6,520 bases of DNA from assembly GCA_934281565.1 (NCBI GenBank), contig CAKQXI010000127.1:1-6520 (forward strand), given 5' to 3'. Shown here in pieces: positions 4,910 to 6,520 of this stretch; positions within the stretch are counted from its first letter, which is position 1, and every line of letters begins with the position of its first letter. The position numbers and the translations under genes were made by a program. The DNA is from an uncultured Prevotella sp. (lineage in GTDB: Bacteria > Bacteroidota > Bacteroidia > Bacteroidales > Bacteroidaceae). The notes under the pieces are model-generated. The model saw nothing but the letters and a program-made list of their open reading frames with translations, ran no database searches and was not told the origin of the DNA.

Positions 4910-5461
4910 TCATGTTTTTTCTTGGTCATAGCCGTCCGAAATCTTCTTTCCCAAGGCTATGGCACAAATGACATTGGCTCCGAGTGACAGGATATGGTTG
5001 GCAAATCGACAGATGGAACTGCCAGAGGCAATGATGTCGTCAAAGATAATCACGTTCTTACCCTTGAGGAAGTCCTCATTGATGCGGTCGTAGGCATTTT
5101 CCATACCAGTCTTGTCACAAACTTCTTGGCTGAAGCGTTCAAAGCGACGCTTGGTGTTCGCCTCCGTTGAGGCAGGGATACATACTAATGTGATGGATTT
5201 AGCCTCGTCAGAGAAAGTATCAGTGATAAGCTCTGATACATCCTTGATGGCTTTGTCGACAGCGTTTTGGTGGTCTATCTCGGTGGTAAGCTCTGAGTTT
5301 CCCTTGAAGTTGACGATAAAGTCACGTTTCTCCCAGTCTTCGCTCGACAGTTCAAATGTGCCAAAGGCACTGTACGTAGGGTAGTCGACGAGCCAAGTGT
5401 ATCTCAATCCACCGTCCAACTGTTGCCAATCTTGAATTTTCTTAGTATATGCTGCCATCAT
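4910..5461 (-). CDS. Phosphoribosyltransferase-like protein (ComF-like core, compact)
   Basis: This is 183 residues from the ATG at 5461. A second ATG at 5458 follows directly, and the TTG at 5467 is an unlikely start. The PRPP-binding signature of type I phosphoribosyltransferases is clear at 137-149 (VIIFDDIIASGSS, acidic pair Asp141-Asp142). It is followed by a helix and the strand GANVICAIALG (161-171). Upstream, LVCIPAS (92-98) and RRFERFSQEVC (105-115) resemble the first strand and the R-G-F-N helix of ComF proteins. The N-terminal part contains WQQLDGGLRYTWLVDYP (12-28), which I do not recognise from characterised enzymes, and there is no N-terminal zinc finger as in ComF. Only about 25 residues separate the RRF helix from the PRPP motif, shorter than in ComF. 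The substrate is unknown. It is probably cytoplasmic, as there is no signal peptide or membrane segment. It converges on sdaA with 11 bp between stops. Confidence 0.82.
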   Translation of the reverse strand: MMAAYTKKIQDWQQLDGGLRYTWLVDYPTYSAFGTFELSSEDWEKRDFIVNFKGNSELTTEIDHQNAVDKAIKDVSELITDTFSDEAKSITLVCIPASTEANTKRRFERFSQEVCDKTGMENAYDRINEDFLKGKNVIIFDDIIASGSSICRFANHILSLGANVICAIALGKKISDGYDQEKT

Positions 5462-5494
5462 AATCAATATAGTTATTTAGATTTTACGTACTTG

Positions 5495-5502
5495 CAAAAG
5501 TA
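5495..5502 (-). promoter_or_regulatory. Probable -7 box for the phosphoribosyltransferase-like gene
   Basis: The minus strand reads TACTTTTG followed by CAAG, a fit to TAnnTTTG. No good -33 TTG is seen at the usual distance. A start near 5488 would give a leader of about 27 nt to the ATG at 5461, which is reasonable for this phylum. Confidence 0.5.
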
Positions 5503-5546
5503 TAACTATTTTTTTGAATACTATGCCTTTTCGAGATATTTTTGTT

Positions 5547-5574
5547 CATTTTTTGCGAAAAAGTGCATTTTTTG
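5547..5574 (+). repeat. Short direct repeat CATTTTTTG in divergent spacer
   Basis: CATTTTTTG occurs at 5547-5555 and 5566-5574, with a 19-bp period, and a weaker relative (CATTTTTATTTG) begins at 5596. The repeats sit between the two divergent promoters. They may be an AT-rich upstream element or merely low complexity. Confidence 0.3.
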
Positions 5575-5603
5575 AGGAATTTATTTAAAAAAGGTCATTT
5601 TTA

Positions 5604-5635
5604 TTTGCCACATTTATTGAATAAGGTTATCTTTG
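5604..5635 (+). promoter_or_regulatory. Bacteroidota-type promoter for the YitT-family gene
   Basis: This is the best promoter in the window: TTTG (5604-5607), a 20-bp spacer, then TATCTTTG (5628-5635). Transcription should begin near 5642, only about 16 nt before the ATG at 5658. The leader is short, with no Shine-Dalgarno match. Confidence 0.85.
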
Positions 5636-5657
5636 CAAGAAACAAAGAGATATAACT

Positions 5658-6520
5658 ATGACGAGAAAAAGTAAAATTCATGAAATCCGAGACTACATTA
5701 TTATTGCCTTTGCCATGCTTATCGGGAGTGTGGGCTTGAATGTCTTCCTGTTGCCTAACCATATCACGATGGGGGGTGTGGGCGGTATTGCCTCCATCCT
5801 GTATTGGGGCTTTGGCATACCTGTGTCTGTATCTTATTTGGCTGTAAACGTGTTCCTGCTGCTTTTTGCCTACCGTGTCTTGGGGTGGAAGTTCTGTGTA
5901 AAGACCATTTATGCCGTGGCGTTGTTTTCCTTTTTTACGAGGATTATAGAGAACTGGAGTGGGGGAAACATCACGTTGTTGCATGACCAACCGTTCATGG
6001 CTACTGTCATTGGAGGCTTCTTCTTGGGTGGAAGCGCAGGACTGGGACTTTCGTGCAATGGTTCTACGGGAGGCTCTGATACAGTGGCGGCGATGGTCAA
6101 CAAGTACTACAATATATCCTTGGGGCACGCCATTCTCCTTTGCGACCTTTGCATCATTACCAGTTCGTTCTTGGTGTTGAAAAGTTGGGAAATAGTCATA
6201 TATGGATATATGTGCCTATTCGTCCAGTCGCTCTGTGTCGACCATATTGTGAATACACTTCGTCGCTCGGTCCAGTTCTTCATTATTACGGATAAGTATC
6301 AGGAACTCAGTGCTGCCATCAATACGGCGGCAGATAGAGGATGCACGATGCTCGATGGTCATGGATGTTATAGTGGCAAGGATGTCCACATGCTCTTTGT
6401 CTTGGCACGCCAACGAGAAAGTCAAAAGATTTTCCGATTGATTGACGAGATAGACCCTACTGCTTTCGTAAGTCAGAGTGCCGTGATAGGTGTCTATGGT
6501 CTGGGATTTGACAGATTTAA
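5658..6520 (+). CDS. YitT family membrane protein with C-terminal DUF2179, 3'-truncated
   Basis: The frame is open from ATG 5658 to the right edge (287 full codons plus two bases). As family members are about 290 residues, only the last few codons are missing. The N-terminal half is an integral membrane domain (YitT_membrane/DUF161) with hydrophobic segments near residues 12-32, 55-76, 81-97, 113-133, 155-175 and 178-195. The characteristic NVFLLPNHITMGGVGGIA is at 28-45, and the glycine-rich GSTGGSDTVA is at 135-144. Residues from about 207 on form the soluble DUF2179 domain (FFIITDKYQEL, HMLFVLARQRES, DPTAFVSQSAVIGVYGLGF), thought to bind a small ligand in the cytosol. The transported or sensed molecule is not established for the family. 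The gene is divergent from the phosphoribosyltransferase-like gene, and a strong promoter lies just upstream. The family call is secure. Confidence 0.93.
   Translation, partial: MTRKSKIHEIRDYIIIAFAMLIGSVGLNVFLLPNHITMGGVGGIASILYWGFGIPVSVSYLAVNVFLLLFAYRVLGWKFCVKTIYAVALFSFFTRIIENWSGGNITLLHDQPFMATVIGGFFLGGSAGLGLSCNGSTGGSDTVAAMVNKYYNISLGHAILLCDLCIITSSFLVLKSWEIVIYGYMCLFVQSLCVDHIVNTLRRSVQFFIITDKYQELSAAINTAADRGCTMLDGHGCYSGKDVHMLFVLARQRESQKIFRLIDEIDPTAFVSQSAVIGVYGLGFDRF

Noticed and set aside
4925..4963. Inverted repeat (CATAGCC/GGCTATG) near the sdaA and phosphoribosyltransferase 3' ends
   Set aside because: It lies inside the 3' coding end of the minus-strand gene, has a 21-nt loop, and on neither strand is it followed by a T-tract. 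It is therefore not a convincing intrinsic terminator.
5465..5467. TTG start two codons upstream of the phosphoribosyltransferase ATG
   Set aside because: Two ATG codons follow within two codons, and there is no Shine-Dalgarno or alignment reason to prefer TTG.
5601..6128. Minus-strand open frame of 175 codons
   Set aside because: It is antisense to the YitT-family gene, rich in Arg/Gln/His and without domains. It also runs over the strong plus-strand promoter.

Overview
The window looks like a chromosomal stretch from a member of the Bacteroidales, most likely Prevotellaceae (Prevotella/Segatella-like). Three things support this. The upstream regions carry the Bacteroidota sigma-ABfr -7 box TAnnTTTG in place of an E. 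coli -10 box. The genes lack consistent Shine-Dalgarno sequences and have short AT-rich leaders. The protein types (flavodoxin with DUF2023, fused single-chain iron-sulfur serine dehydratase, YitT/DUF2179 membrane protein, Gly/Tyr/Met-rich secreted barrel-like protein) are common in that group. Genus-level placement is an inference.

Layout. (1) Bases 1-339 hold the 3' part of a small exported helical protein, closed by a strong intrinsic terminator at 383-425. (2) Bases 511-1463 form a two-gene operon: a long-chain flavodoxin followed 4 nt later by a DUF2023 protein with a five-cysteine tail. It has its own promoter and ends at a GUGA-capped hairpin terminator at 1546-1577. (3) Bases 1605-2771 carry a protein with the UDP-GlcNAc 2-epimerase fold in which most of the catalytic residues I can align are substituted. 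It converges, with one base between stop codons, on a minus-strand secreted protein (2773-3537). (4) Bases 3607-4898 carry L-serine ammonia-lyase (sdaA), divergent from that secreted protein and converging on a compact minus-strand phosphoribosyltransferase-like protein (4910-5461). (5) From 5604 to the right edge there is a promoter and an almost complete YitT-family membrane protein, divergent from the phosphoribosyltransferase gene.

How the genes relate. Only flavodoxin-DUF2023 looks like a functional unit. I infer a small electron-transfer pair, perhaps used when iron is limiting. The other genes appear to be separate single-gene transcription units arranged in alternating orientations. 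I see no mobile element, tRNA, rRNA, CRISPR array or phage gene.

The best leads for something undescribed are the epimerase-fold protein with a rewritten active site, the Cys-rich DUF2023 partner of a flavodoxin with an altered phosphate loop, and the short ComF-like phosphoribosyltransferase. All family assignments were made by eye from sequence patterns. No database search was run.
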